A stretch of 64,000 nucleotides of DNA from Euwallacea fornicatus (GCF_040115645.1 NW_027096038.1:372001-436000), one strand, 5' to 3'; positions 53,901 through 64,000 are shown, numbered from the stretch's first letter. The notes: generated by a model not told the origin, from the sequence alone. Made by a program: numbers and translations.

Positions 53901-56900
53901 ACTTTGTTTAACAAATTTGGTTCTTATTTGCCGAAGTTATCGAGCTTCAAAGTTTGAAAAGTCACAAAAGTTGTGTGTTTGAGCACATAAAGTACTATTT
54001 GTCTTGGAAATTCAACAAGATGCAATCATGATGTGTTGTATTATTTTAAAGATCTCGTCGAGCTGATTAATTTCTCACTTTGTTTAACAAATTTGGTCCT
54101 AATTTGCCGAAGTTATCGAGCTTCAAAGTTTGAAAAGTCACAAAAGTTGGGTGTTTGAGCACATAAAGTACTATTTGTCTTGGAAATTCATCAAGAGGCA
54201 ATCATGATGTGTTGTGTCATTTTAAAGATCTCGTCGAGCTGATTAATTTGACACTTTGTTTAACAAATTTGGTTCTCATTTGCCGAAGTTATCGAGCTTC
54301 AAAGTTTGAAAAGTCATAAAAGTTGTGTGTTTGAGCATATAAAGTACTATTTGTCTTGGAAATTCATCAAGATGCAATCATGATGTGTTGTGACATCTTC
54401 AAAATCTCGTCGAGCTGATTAATGTGACACTTTGTTTAACAAATTTGGTCCTAATTTGCCGAAGTTATCGAGCTTCAAAGTTTGAAAAGTCACAAAAGTT
54501 GGGTGTTTGAGCACATAAAGTACTATTTGTCTTGGAAATTCAACAAGATGCAATCATGATGTGTTGTGTCATTTTAAAGATCTCGTCGAGCTGATTAATT
54601 TGACACTTTGTTTAACAAATTTGGTTCTTATTTGCCGAAGTTATCGAGCTTCAAAGTTTGAAAAGTCACAAAAGTTGTGTGTTTGAGCACATAAAGTACT
54701 ATTTTTCATGGAAATTAATCAAGATGCAATCATGATGTGTTGTGTCATTTTAAAGATCTCGTCGAGCTGATTAATTTGACACTTTGTTTAACAAATTTGG
54801 TCCTTATTTGCCGAAGTTATCGAGCTTCAAAGTTTGAAAAGTCACAAAAGTTGTGTGTTTGAGCACATAAAGTACTATTTTTCATGGAAATTCATCAAGA
54901 TGCAATCATGATATGTTGTGTTATTTTAAAGATCTCGTCGTGCTGATTAATTTGACACTTTGTTTAACAAATTTGGTCCTAATTTGCCGAAGTTATCGAG
55001 CTTCAAAGTTTGAAAAGTCACAAAAGTTGTGTGTTTGAGCACATAAAGTACTATTTTTCATGGAAATTCATCAAGATGCAATCATGATGTGTTGTGTTAT
55101 TTTAAAGATCTCGTCGAGCTGATTAATTTGACACTTTGTTTAACAAATTTGGGTCTCATTTGCCGAAGTTATCGATCTACAAAGTGTGAAAAGTCACAAA
55201 AGTTTTGTGTTTGAGCACATAAAGTACTATTTGTCTTGGAAATTCATCAAGATGCAATCATGATGTGTTGTATCATTTTAAAGATCTCGTCGAGCTGATT
55301 AATTTGACACTTTGTTTAACAAATTTGGTCCTTATTTGCCGAAGTTATCGAGCTTCAAACTTTGAAAAGTCACAAAAGTTGTGTGTTTGAGCACATAAAG
55401 TACTATTTGTCTTGGAAATTCATCAAGATGCAATCATGATGTGTTTTGACATCTTCAAAATCTCGTCGAGCTGATTAATGTGACACTTTGTTTAACAAAT
55501 TTGGTCCTAATTTGCCGAAGTTATCGAGCTTCAAAGTTTGAAAAGTCACAAAAGTTGTGTGTTTGAGCACAAAAAGTACTATTTGTCTTGGAAATTCATC
55601 AAGATGCAATCATGATGTGTTGTGTCATTTTAAAGATCTCGTCGAGCTGATTAATTTGACACTTTGTTTAACAAATTTGGGTCTTATTTGCCGAAGTTAT
55701 CGAGCTTCAAAGTTTGAAAAGTCACAATAGTTGTGTGTTTGAGCACATAAAGTACTATTTTTCATGGAAATTCATCAAGATGCAATCATGATGTGTTGTG
55801 TCATTTTAAAGATCTCGTCGAGCTGATTAATTTGACACTTTGTTTAACAAATTTGGTCCTTATTTGCCGAAGTTATCGAGCTTCAAAGTTTGAAAAGTCA
55901 CAAAAGTTGTGTGTTTGAGCACATAAAGTACTATTTTTCATGGAAATTCATCAAGATGCAATCATGATATGTTGTGTTATTTTAAAGATCTCGTCGTGCT
56001 GATTAATTTGACACTTTGTTTAACAAATTTGGTCCTTATTTGCCGAAGTTATCGAGCTTCAAAGTTTGAAAAGTCACAAAAGTTGTGTGTTTGAGCACAT
56101 AAAGTACTATTTTTCATGGAAATTCATCAAGATGCAATCATGATATGTTGTGTTATTTTAAAGATCTCGTCGTGCTGATTAATTTGACACTTTGTTTAAC
56201 AAATTTGGTCCTTATTTGCCGAAGTTATCGAGCTTCAAAGTTTGAAAAGTCACAAAAGTTGTGTGTTTGAGCACATAAAGTACTATTTTTCATGGAAATT
56301 CATCAAGATGCAATCATGATATGTTGTGTTATTTTAAAGATCTCGTCGTGCTGATTAATTTGACACTTTGTTTAACAAATTTGGTCCTTATTTGCCGAAG
56401 TTATCGAGCTTCAAAGTTTGAAAAGTCACAAAAGTTGTGTGTTTGAGCACATAAAGTACTATTTTTCATGGAAATTCATCAAGATGCAATCATGATATGT
56501 TGTGTTATTTTAAAGATCTCGTCGTGCTGATTAATTTGACACTTTGTTTAACAAATTTGGTCCTAATTTGCCGAAGTTATCGAGCTTCAAAGTTTGAAAA
56601 GTCACAAAAGTTGGGTGTTTGAGCACATAAAGTACTATTTGTCTTGGAAATTCATCAAGAGGCAATCATGATGTGTTGTGTCATTTTAAAGATCTCGTCG
56701 AGCTGATTAATTTGACACTTTGTTTAACAAATTTGGTTCTCATTTGCCGAAGTTATCGAGCTTCAAAGTTTGAAAAGTCATAAAAGTTGTGTGTTTGAGC
56801 ATATAAAGTACTATTTGTCTTGGAAATTCATCAAGATGCAATCATGATGTGTTGTGACATCTTCAAAATCTCGTCGAGCTGATTAATGTGACACTTTGTT

Positions 56901-57086
56901 TAACAAATTTGGTCCTAATTTGCCGAAGTTATCGAGCTTCAAAGTTTGAAAAGTCACAAAAGTTGGGTGTTTGAGCACATAAAGTACTATTTGTCTTGGA
57001 AATTCAACAAGATGCAATCATGATGTGTTGTGTCATTTTAAAGATCTCGTCGAGCTGATTAATTTGACACTTTGTTTAACAAATTT
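47935..57086. repeat. 44-monomer higher-order unit, copy B, expanded to 52 monomers
   Basis: Copy B follows copy A directly and restarts at the same GGTTTTCATT. The offset to copy A grows from 7744 to 8624, 8976 and finally 9152 bp as three insertions accumulate: five monomers (49291-50225 region), two monomers (about 52955-53306) and one monomer (in the GATATG run at 55965-56520). All are whole-monomer steps. It ends at 57086, where the next base context switches to GGGTCTTATT. Private changes include GATCTAGAAAG (51660) and TTTCTCAC at 53018 and 54074. Confidence 0.88.
48411..50225. repeat. 5-monomer (880-bp) tandem duplication nested in copy B
   Basis: 48411-49345 matches 49291-50225 at 880 bp with no difference noticed. 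Copy A has this five-monomer module once. The module contains CATAAAAG, GTGACATC, CAACAAG, the diverged GATCTAC monomer (48837 and 49717) and GTTTTGACATC. The event postdates the A/B duplication, or was lost from A. Confidence 0.87.
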
Positions 57087-57972
57087 GGGTCTTATTTGCC
57101 GAAGTTATCGAGCTTCAAAGTTTGAAAAGTCACAATAGTTGTGTGTTTGAGCACATAAAGTACTATTTGTCTTGGAAATTCAACAAGATGCAATCATGAT
57201 GTGTTGTGTCATTTTAAAGATCTCGTCGAGCTGATTAATTTGACACTTTGTTTAACAAATTTGGTTCTTATTTGCCGAAGTTATCGAGCTTCAAAGTTTG
57301 AAAAGTCACAAAAGTTGTGTGTTTGAGCACATAAAGTACTATTTTTCATGGAAATTCATCAAGATGCAATCATGATATGTTGTGTTATTTTAAAGATCTC
57401 GTCGTGCTGATTAATTTGACACTTTGTTTAACAAATTTGGTCCTAATTTGCCGAAGTTATCGAGCTTCAAAGTTTGAAAAGTCACAAAAGTTGGGTGTTT
57501 GAGCACATAAAGTACTATTTGTCTTGGAAATTCATCAAGAGGCAATCATGATGTGTTGTGTCATTTTAAAGATCTCGTCGAGCTGATTAATTTGACACTT
57601 TGTTTAACAAATTTGGTTCTCATTTGCCGAAGTTATCGAGCTTCAAAATTTGAAAAGTCATAAAAGTTGTGTGTTTGAGCATATAAAGTACTATTTGTCT
57701 TGGAAATTCATCAAGATGCAATCATGATGTGTTGTGACATCTTCAAAATCTCGTCGAGCTGATTAATGTGACACTTTGTTTAACAAATTTGGTCCTAATT
57801 TGCCGAAGTTATCGAGCTTCAAAGTTTGAAAAGTCACAAAAGTTGGGTGTTTGAGCACATAAAGTACTATTTGTCTTGGAAATTCAACAAGATGCAATCA
57901 TGATGTGTTGTGTCATTTTAAAGATCTCGTCGAGCTGATTAATTTGACACTTTGTTTAACAAATTTGGGTCT
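56387..57972. repeat. 5-monomer (880-bp) tandem duplication across the end of copy B
   Basis: 56387-57092 matches 57267-57972 at 880 bp, with one difference noticed (G at 56768, A at 57648). It overlaps the right end of the 44-monomer copy, so it arose independently of that duplication. Confidence 0.8.
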
Positions 57973-59071
57973 CATTTGCCGAAGTTATCGATCTACAAAG
58001 TGTGAAAAGTCACAAAAGTTTTGTGTTTGAGCACATAAAGTACTATTTGTCTTGGAAATTCATCTAGATGCAATCATGATGTGTTGTATCATTTTAAAGA
58101 TCTCGTCGAGCTGATTAATTTGACACTTTGTTTAACAAATTTGGTCCTTATTTGCCGAAGTTATCGAGCTTCAAAGTTTGAAAAGTCACAAAAGTTGTGT
58201 GTTTGAGCACATAAAGTACTATTTGTCTTGGAAATTCATCAAGATGCAATCATGATGTGTTTTGACATCTTCAAAATCTCGTCGAGCTGATTAATGTGAC
58301 ACTTTGTTTAACAAATTTGGTCCTAATTTGCCGAAGTTATCGAGCTTCAAAGTTTGAAAAGTCACAAAAGTTGGGTGTTTGAGCACATAAAGTACTATTT
58401 GTCTTGGAAATTCAACAAGATGCAATCATGATGTGTTGTGTCATTTTAAAGATCTCGTCGAGCTGATTAATTTGACACTTTGTTTAACAAATTTGGTTCT
58501 CATTTGCCGAAGTTATCGAGCTTCAAAGTTTGAAAAGTCATAAAAGTTGTGTGTTTGAGCATATAAAGTACTATTTGTCTTGGAAATTCATCAAGATGCA
58601 ATCATGATGTGTTGTGACATCTTCAAAATCTCGTCGAGCTGATTAATGTGACACTTTGTTTAACAAATTTGGTCCTAATTTGCCGAAGTTATCGAGCTTC
58701 AAAGTTTGAAAAGTCACAAAAGTTGGGTGTTTGAGCACATAAAGTACTATTTGTCTTGGAAATTCAACAAGATGCAATCATGATGTGTTGTGTCATTTTA
58801 AAGATCTCGTCGAGCTGATTAATTTGACACTTTGTTTAACAAATTTGGGTCTCATTTGCCGAAGTTATCGATCTACAAAGAGTGAAAAGTCACAAAAGTT
58901 TTGTGTTTGAGCACATAAAGTACTATTTGTCTTGGAAATTCATCTAGATGCAATCATGATGTGTTGTATCATTTTAAAGATCTCGTCGAGCTGATTAATT
59001 TGACACTTTGTTTAACAAATTTGGTCCTTATTTGCCGAAGTTATCGAGCTTCAAAGTTTGAAAAGTCACAA
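57542..59071. repeat. 5-monomer (880-bp) tandem duplication
   Basis: 57542-58191 matches 58422-59071 at 880 bp. Differences were noticed at 57648/58528 and 58001/58881 (AGAGTG for GTGTG). It is the same module type as at 48411-50225, with diverged GATCTAC monomers at 57989 and 58869. Confidence 0.82.
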
Positions 59072-59360
59072 CAGTTGTGTGTTTGAGCACATAAAGTACT
59101 ATTTGTCTTGGAAATTCATCAAGATGCAATCATGATGTGTTGCATTATTTTAAAGATCTCGTCGAGCTGATTAATTTGACACTTTGTTTAACAAATTTGG
59201 TCCTAATTTACCGAAGTTATCGAGCTTCAAAGTTTGAAAAGTCACAAAAGTTGTGTGTTTGAGCACATAAAGTACTATTTGTCTTGGAAATTCATCAAGA
59301 TGCAATCATGATGTGTTGTGTCATTTTAAAGGTCTCTTCGAGCTGATTAATTTGACACTA

Positions 59361-60433
59361 TGTTTAACAAATTTGGTTCTCATTTGCCGAAGTTATCGAG
59401 CTTCAAAGTTTGAAAAGTCACAAAAGTTGTGTGTTTGAGCACATAAAGTACTATTTGTCTTGGAAATTCATCAAGATGCAATCATGATGTGTTGTGTCAT
59501 TTTAAAGATCTCGTCGAGCTGATTAATTTGACACTTTGTTTAACAAATTTGGTCCTTATTTGCCGAAGTTATCGAGCTTCAAAGTTTGAAAAGTCACAAC
59601 AGTTGTGTGTTTGAGCACATAAAGTACTATTTGTCTTGGAAATTCATCAAGATGCAATCATGATGTGTTTTGACATCTTCAAAATCTCGTCGAGCTGATT
59701 AATGTGACACTTTGTTTAACAAATTTGGTCCTAATTTGCCGAAGTTATCGAGCTTCAAAGTTTGAAAAGTCACAAAAGTTGGGTGTTTGAGCACATAAAG
59801 TACTATTTGTCTTGGAAATTCAACAAGATGCAATCATGATGTGTTGTGTCATTTTAAAGATCTCGTCGAGCTGATTAATTTGACACTTTGTTTAACAAAT
59901 TTGGTTCTCATTTGCCGAAGTTATCGAGCTTCAAAGTTTGAAAAGTCACAAAAGTTGTGTGTTTGAGCACATAAAGTACTATTTGTCTTGGAAATTCATC
60001 AAGATGCAATCATGATGTGTTGTGTCATTTTAAAGATCTCGTCGAGCTGATTAATTTGACACTTTGTTTAACAAATTTGGTCCTTATTTGCCGAAGTTAT
60101 CGAGCTTCAAAGTTTGAAAAGTCACAACAGTTGTGTGTTTGAGCACATAAAGTACTATTTGTCTTGGAAATTCATCAAGATGCAATCATGATGTGTTTTG
60201 ACATCTTCAAAATCTCGTCGAGCTGATTAATGTGACACTTTGTTTAACAAATTTGGTCCTAATTTGCCGAAGTTATCGAGCTTCAAAGTTTGAAAAGTCA
60301 CAAAAGTTGGGTGTTTGAGCACATAAAGTACTATTTGTCTTGGAAATTCAACAAGATGCAATCATGATGTGTTGTGTCATTTTAAAGATCTCGTCGAGCT
60401 GATTAATTTGACACTTTGTTTAACAAATTTGGT
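59361..60433. repeat. 3-monomer (528-bp) tandem duplication
   Basis: 59361-59905 matches 59889-60433 at 528 bp. The marker CACAACAG occurs three times at exact 528-bp steps (59071, 59599, 60127) and nowhere else noticed, so the trimer or part of it has been copied at least twice. Confidence 0.84.
59429..59604. repeat. near-consensus satellite monomer (reference copy)
   Basis: This copy is close to the majority sequence, differing at monomer position 129 (T for A) and 172 (C for A). Landmarks by monomer position: AGTACT at 19-24, the perfect 8-bp palindrome ATCATGAT at 54-61 (through the first base of the GTG motif only in copies with A at 61; ATCATGA otherwise), AGATCT at 78-83, the dyad CTCG-T-CGAG at 82-90, and the dyad TTCAAA-G-TTTGAA at 150-162. 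TCGAGCT occurs twice, at 86-92 and 144-150. Most variation falls at positions 1-2, 14-18, 29-32, 43-49, 61-80, 85, 89, 100, 125-134 and 169-172. Stretches 101-124 and 135-147 are nearly constant. CpGs occur in the 82-90 dyad (two), at CCGAAG and at ATCGAG. Confidence 0.93.
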
Positions 60434-61453
60434 CCTAATTTACCGAAGTTATCGAGCTTCAAAGTTTGAAAAGTCACAAAAGTTGTGTGTTTGAGCACAT
60501 AAAGTACTATTTGTCTTGGAAATTCATCAAGATGCAATCATGATGTGTTGTGTCATTTTAAAGGTCTCTTCGAGCTGATTAATTTGACACTATGATTAAC
60601 AAATTTGGTTCTCATTTGCCGAAGTTATCGAGCTTCAAAGTTTGAAAAGTCACAAAAGTTGGGTGTTTGAGCACATAAAGTACTATTTGTCTTGGAAATT
60701 CAACAAGATGCAATCATGATGTGTTGTGTCATTTTAAAGATCTCGTCGAGCTGATTAATTTGACACTTTGTTTAACAAATTTGGTCCTAATTTACCGAAG
60801 TTATCGAGCTTCAAAGTTTGAAAAGTCACAAAAGTTGTGTGTTTGAGCACATAAAGTACTATTTGTCTTGGAAATTCATCAAGATGCAATCATGATGTGT
60901 TGTGTCATTTTAAATGTCTCTTCGAGCTGATTAATTTGACACTATGTTTAACAAATTTGGTTCTCATTTGCCGAAGTTATCGAGCTTCAAAGTTTGAAAA
61001 GTCACAAAAGTTGTGTGTTTGAGCACATAAAGTACTATTTGTCTTGGAAATTCATCAAGATGCAATCATGATGTGTTGTGTCATTTTAAAGGTCTCTTCG
61101 AGCTGATTAATTTGACACTTTGTTTAACAAATTTGGTTTTTATTTACCGAAGTTATCGAGCTTCAATGTTTGAAAACTCACAAAAGTTGTGTGTTTGAGC
61201 ACATAAAGTACTATTTTTCATGGAAATTCATCAAGATGCAATCATGATATGTTGTGTTATTTTAAAGATCTCGTCGTGCTGATTAATTTGACACTTTGTT
61301 TAACAAATTTGGTCCTAATTTGCCGAAGTTATCGAGCTTCAAAGTTTGAAAAGTCACAAAAGTTGTGTGTTTGAGCACATAAAGTACTATTTGTCTTGGA
61401 AATTCAACAAGATGCAATCATGATGTGTTGTGTCATTTTAAAGATCTCGTCGA
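60434..61453. repeat. array with ACACTATG dimers
   Basis: About six monomers. Monomers with AGGTCTCTTCG + ACACTATG alternate with others; private forms are ACACTATGATTAAC (about 60590), AAATGTCTCTTCG (about 60913) and GAAAACTCACAAAAG (about 61172). Nothing other than satellite is present. Confidence 0.78.
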
Positions 61454-62718
61454 GCTGATTAATTTGACACTTTGTTTAACAAATTTGGTCCTAATTTGCC
61501 GAAGTTATCGAGCTTCAAAGTTTGAAAAGTCACAAAAGTTGTGTGTTTGAGCACATAAAGTACTATTTGTCTTGGAAATTCATCTAGATGCAATCATGAT
61601 GTGTTGTATCATTTTAAAGATCTCGTCGAGCTGATTAATTTGACACTTTGTTTAACAAATTTGGTCCTTATTTGCCGAAGTTATCGAGCTTCAAAGTTTG
61701 AAAAGTCACAAAAGTTGTGTGTTTGAGCACATAAAGTACTATTTTTCATGGAAATTCATCAAGATGCAATCATGATATGTTGTGTTATTTTAAAGATCTC
61801 GTCGTGCTGATTAATTTGACACTTTGTTTAACAAATTTGGGTCTCATTTGCCGAAGTTATCGATCTACAAAGTGTGAAAAGTCACAAAAGTTTTGTGTTT
61901 GAGCACATAAAGTACTATTTGTCTTGGAAATTCATCTAGATGCAATCATGATGTGTTGTATCATTTTAAAGATCTCGTCGAGCTGATTAATTTGACACTT
62001 TGTTTAACAAATTTGGTCCTAATTTGCCGAAGTTATCGAGCTTCAAAGTTTGAAAAGTCACAAAAGTTGGGTGTTTGAGCACATAAAGTACTATTTGTCT
62101 TGGAAATTCATCAAGAAGCAATCATGATGTGTTGTGTCATTTTAAAGATCTCGTCGAGCTGATTAATTTGACACTTTGTTTAACAAATTTGGTTCTTATT
62201 TACCGAAGTTATCGAGCTTCAAAGTTTGAAAAGTCACAAAAGTTGTGTGTTTGAGCACATAAAGTACTATTTTTCATGGAAATTCATCAAGATGCAATCA
62301 TGATGTGTTGTGTTATTTTAAAGATCTCGTCGTGCTGATTAATTTGACACTTTGTTTAACAAATTTGGTCCTAATTTGCCGAAGTTATCGAGCTTCAAAG
62401 TTTGAAAAGTCACAAAAGTTGTGTGTTTGAGCACATAAAGTACTATTTGTCTTGGAAATTCATCTAGATGCAATCATGATGTGTTGTATCATTTTAAAGA
62501 TCTCGTCGAGCTGATTAATTTGACACTTTGTTTAACAAATTTGGTCCTTATTTGCCGAAGTTATCGAGCTTCAAAGTTTGAAAAGTCACAAAAGTTGTGT
62601 GTTTGAGCACATAAAGTACTATTTTTCATGGAAATTCATCAAGATGCAATCATGATATGTTGTGTTATTTTAAAGATCTCGTCGTGCTGATTAATTTGAC
62701 ACTTTGTTTAACAAATTT
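61454..62718. repeat. 5-monomer displaced duplication (880 bp)
   Basis: 61454-61838 matches 62334-62718 at 880 bp. Each holds a CATCTAGATG + TGTATCATTTT monomer followed by a GATATG/CGTGCTG monomer. The intervening stretch includes the last diverged GATCTAC monomer (61861) and a private CAAGAAGCAATC form (about 62115). Confidence 0.8.
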
Positions 62719-62984
62719 GGTCCTAATTTACCGAAGTTATCGAGCTTCAAAGTTTGAAAAGTCATAAAAGTTGTGTGTTTGAGCACATAAAGTACTATTT
62801 TTCATGGAAATTCATCAAGATGCAATCATGATGTGTTGTGTTATTTTAAAGATCTCGTCGAGCTGATTAATTTGACACTTTGTTTAACAAATTTGGTCCT
62901 TATTTGCCGAAGTTATCGAGCTTCAAAGTTTGAAAAGTCACAATAGTTGTGTGTTTGAGCACATAAAGTACTATTTTTCATGGA

Positions 62985-63664
62985 AATTCATCAAGATGCA
63001 ATCATGATGTGTTGTGACATCTTCAAAATCTCGTCGAGCTGATTAATTTGACACTTTGTTTAACAAATTTGGTCCTAATTTACCGAAGTTATCGAGCTTC
63101 AAAGTTTGAAAAGTCATAAAAGTTGTGTGTTTGAGCACATAAAGTATTATTTTTCATGGAAATTCATCAAGATGCAATCATGATATGTTGTGTTATTTTA
63201 AAGATCTCGTCGTGCTGATTAATTTGACACTTTGTTTAACAAATTTGGTCCTAATTTACCGAAGTTATCGAGCTTCAAAGTTTGAAAAGTCATAAAAGTT
63301 GTGTGTTTGAGCACATAAAGTACTATTTGTCTTGGAAATTCATCAAGATGCAATCATGATGTGTTGTGACATCTTCAAAATCTCGTCGAGCTGATTAATT
63401 TGACACTTTGTTTAACAAATTTGGTCCTAATTTACCGAAGTTATCGAGCTTCAAAGTTTGAAAAGTCATAAAAGTTGTGTGTTTGAGCACATAAAGTATT
63501 ATTTTTCATGGAAATTCATCAAGATGCAATCATGATATGCTGTGTTATTTTAAAGATCTCGTCGTGCTGATTAATTTGACACTTTGTTTAACAAATTTGG
63601 TCCTAATTTACCGAAGTTATCGAGCTTCAAAGTTTGAAAAGTCATAAAAGTTGTGTGTTTGAGC
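62985..63664. repeat. dimer (352-bp) tandem duplication
   Basis: 62985-63312 matches 63337-63664 at 352 bp. Both carry the rare AAAGTATTAT form (63141 and 63493). A private GATATGC (63540) distinguishes the second. Confidence 0.83.
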
Positions 63665-63828
63665 AAATAAAGTACTATTTGTCTTGGAAATTCATCAAGA
63701 TGCAATCATGATGTGTTGTGACATCTTCAAAATCTCGTCGAGCTGATTAATGTGACACTTTGTTTAACAAATTTGGTCCTAATTTGCCGAAGTTATCGAG
63801 CTTCAAAGTTTGAAAAGTCACAAAAGTT

Positions 63829-64000
63829 GGGTGTTTGAGCACATAAAGTACTATTTTTCATGGAAATTCATCAAGATGCAATCATGATGTGTTGTGTCAT
63901 TTTAAAGATCTCGTCGAGCTGATTAATTTGACACTTTGTTTAACAAATTTGGTTCTTATTTGCCGAAGTTATCGAGCTTCAAAGTTTGAAAAGTCACAAA
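63829..64000. repeat. partial monomer at window end
   Basis: This is a monomer of the GGGTGTTTGAG variant, missing only its last four bases. It is still in phase with the rest of the array, so the array continues to the right. Confidence 0.95.

Larger units (their letters stand above)
1..64000. repeat. 176-bp tandem satellite array (whole window)
   Basis: Every part of the window is a copy of one 176-bp unit in direct orientation. The landmark GTGTTTGAGC returns at multiples of 176 from start to end, with one 1-bp phase change near 19019-19027. That gives 362 complete monomers plus two cut ones. No unique sequence, inverted block, transposon, microsatellite or gene interrupts it. The consensus is about 33.5% GC. 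The satellite class, nucleosome-sized monomer and higher-order duplications fit a eukaryotic centromeric or pericentromeric array, most likely from a plant. That assignment is inference: the family is not recognised and no species can be named. A non-centromeric heterochromatic knob is the main alternative. Confidence 0.98.

Noticed and set aside
1..64000. CRISPR-like array
   Set aside because: The whole 176-bp unit is repeated; there are no short repeats separated by unique spacers, and no cas genes.
1..64000. CENP-B box
   Set aside because: The required CGGG half is absent from the monomer; the CTTCGAGCTG of the AGGTCTCTTCG variant only matches the TTCG part.
1..64000. Promoter or TATA-like sites in CACATAAAGT and CATATAAAG
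   Set aside because: AT-rich short matches occur in every monomer with no adjacent gene, so they carry no evidence of function.
1..64000. Identification as a named centromeric family (Arabidopsis 178-bp, Brassica 176-bp, human alpha satellite and others)
   Set aside because: Length alone is similar. I do not recognise the sequence, and a database search was not possible; a BLAST of one monomer against plant satellite collections would decide.
1..64000. Internal half-repeats of the 176-bp monomer (ancestral 88-bp or 58-bp unit)
   Set aside because: Only the 7-base TCGAGCT recurs, at 58-bp spacing; the surrounding bases of the halves or thirds do not align convincingly.
1..64000. tRNA, rRNA, telomere repeats, microsatellites or transposon ends
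   Set aside because: None was seen on either strand; all sequence is accounted for by the monomer.

Overview
The whole window is one uninterrupted tandem array of a 176-bp satellite repeat. I see no protein-coding gene, RNA gene, transposon or unique sequence. Taking the monomer to start at the G of the GTGTGTTTGAGC segment, the window holds 117 bp of a cut monomer, 362 complete monomers (118-63828) and 172 of the 176 bases of a last one. All copies are head to tail on the same strand. The phase is kept to the base across 64 kb except for one 1-bp deletion near 19019-19027. The consensus is about 33.5% GC (59 of 176 bases), has four CpGs and carries several short dyads.

This points to a eukaryotic nuclear genome and to a (peri)centromeric or other heterochromatic satellite block. 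A nucleosome-sized, AT-rich monomer with nested multi-monomer duplications is typical of plant centromeric satellites (for example the 178-bp family of Arabidopsis or 176-177-bp families of other Brassicaceae), but I do not recognise this sequence and cannot name the species. A functional centromere is inference; no sequence property here proves it.

Layout. Neighbouring monomers differ at a limited set of sites, and the order of variants repeats over longer distances, which exposes layered segmental duplications, always whole multiples of 176 bp. (1) 1-5309: a copy of the start of a long block (1-1085) and a 10-monomer (1760-bp) tandem duplication. (2) 5310-about 17010: four successive copies of a long higher-order block of 19, 21, 11 and about 15.5 monomers, differing by whole-monomer gains and losses. 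(3) about 17000-31800: 4- and 5-monomer tandem duplications, plus longer ones displaced by 19 and 43 monomers. (4) 32283-36460: a 13-monomer tandem duplication. (5) 36981-39784: an 11-monomer displaced duplication. (6) 40191-57086: the largest event, a 44-monomer (7744-bp) unit followed by its 52-monomer (9152-bp) copy, which has gained 5+2+1 monomers. (7) 57087-64000: local 5-, 3- and 2-monomer duplications.

There are no genes to work together here. The information in the window is the record of array evolution: unequal exchange or replication slippage in whole-monomer steps, patchwork conversion, and a strongly diverged 16-copy monomer subtype confined to two parts of the array. Comparisons were made by eye, so 'identical' means no difference was noticed at the positions compared.
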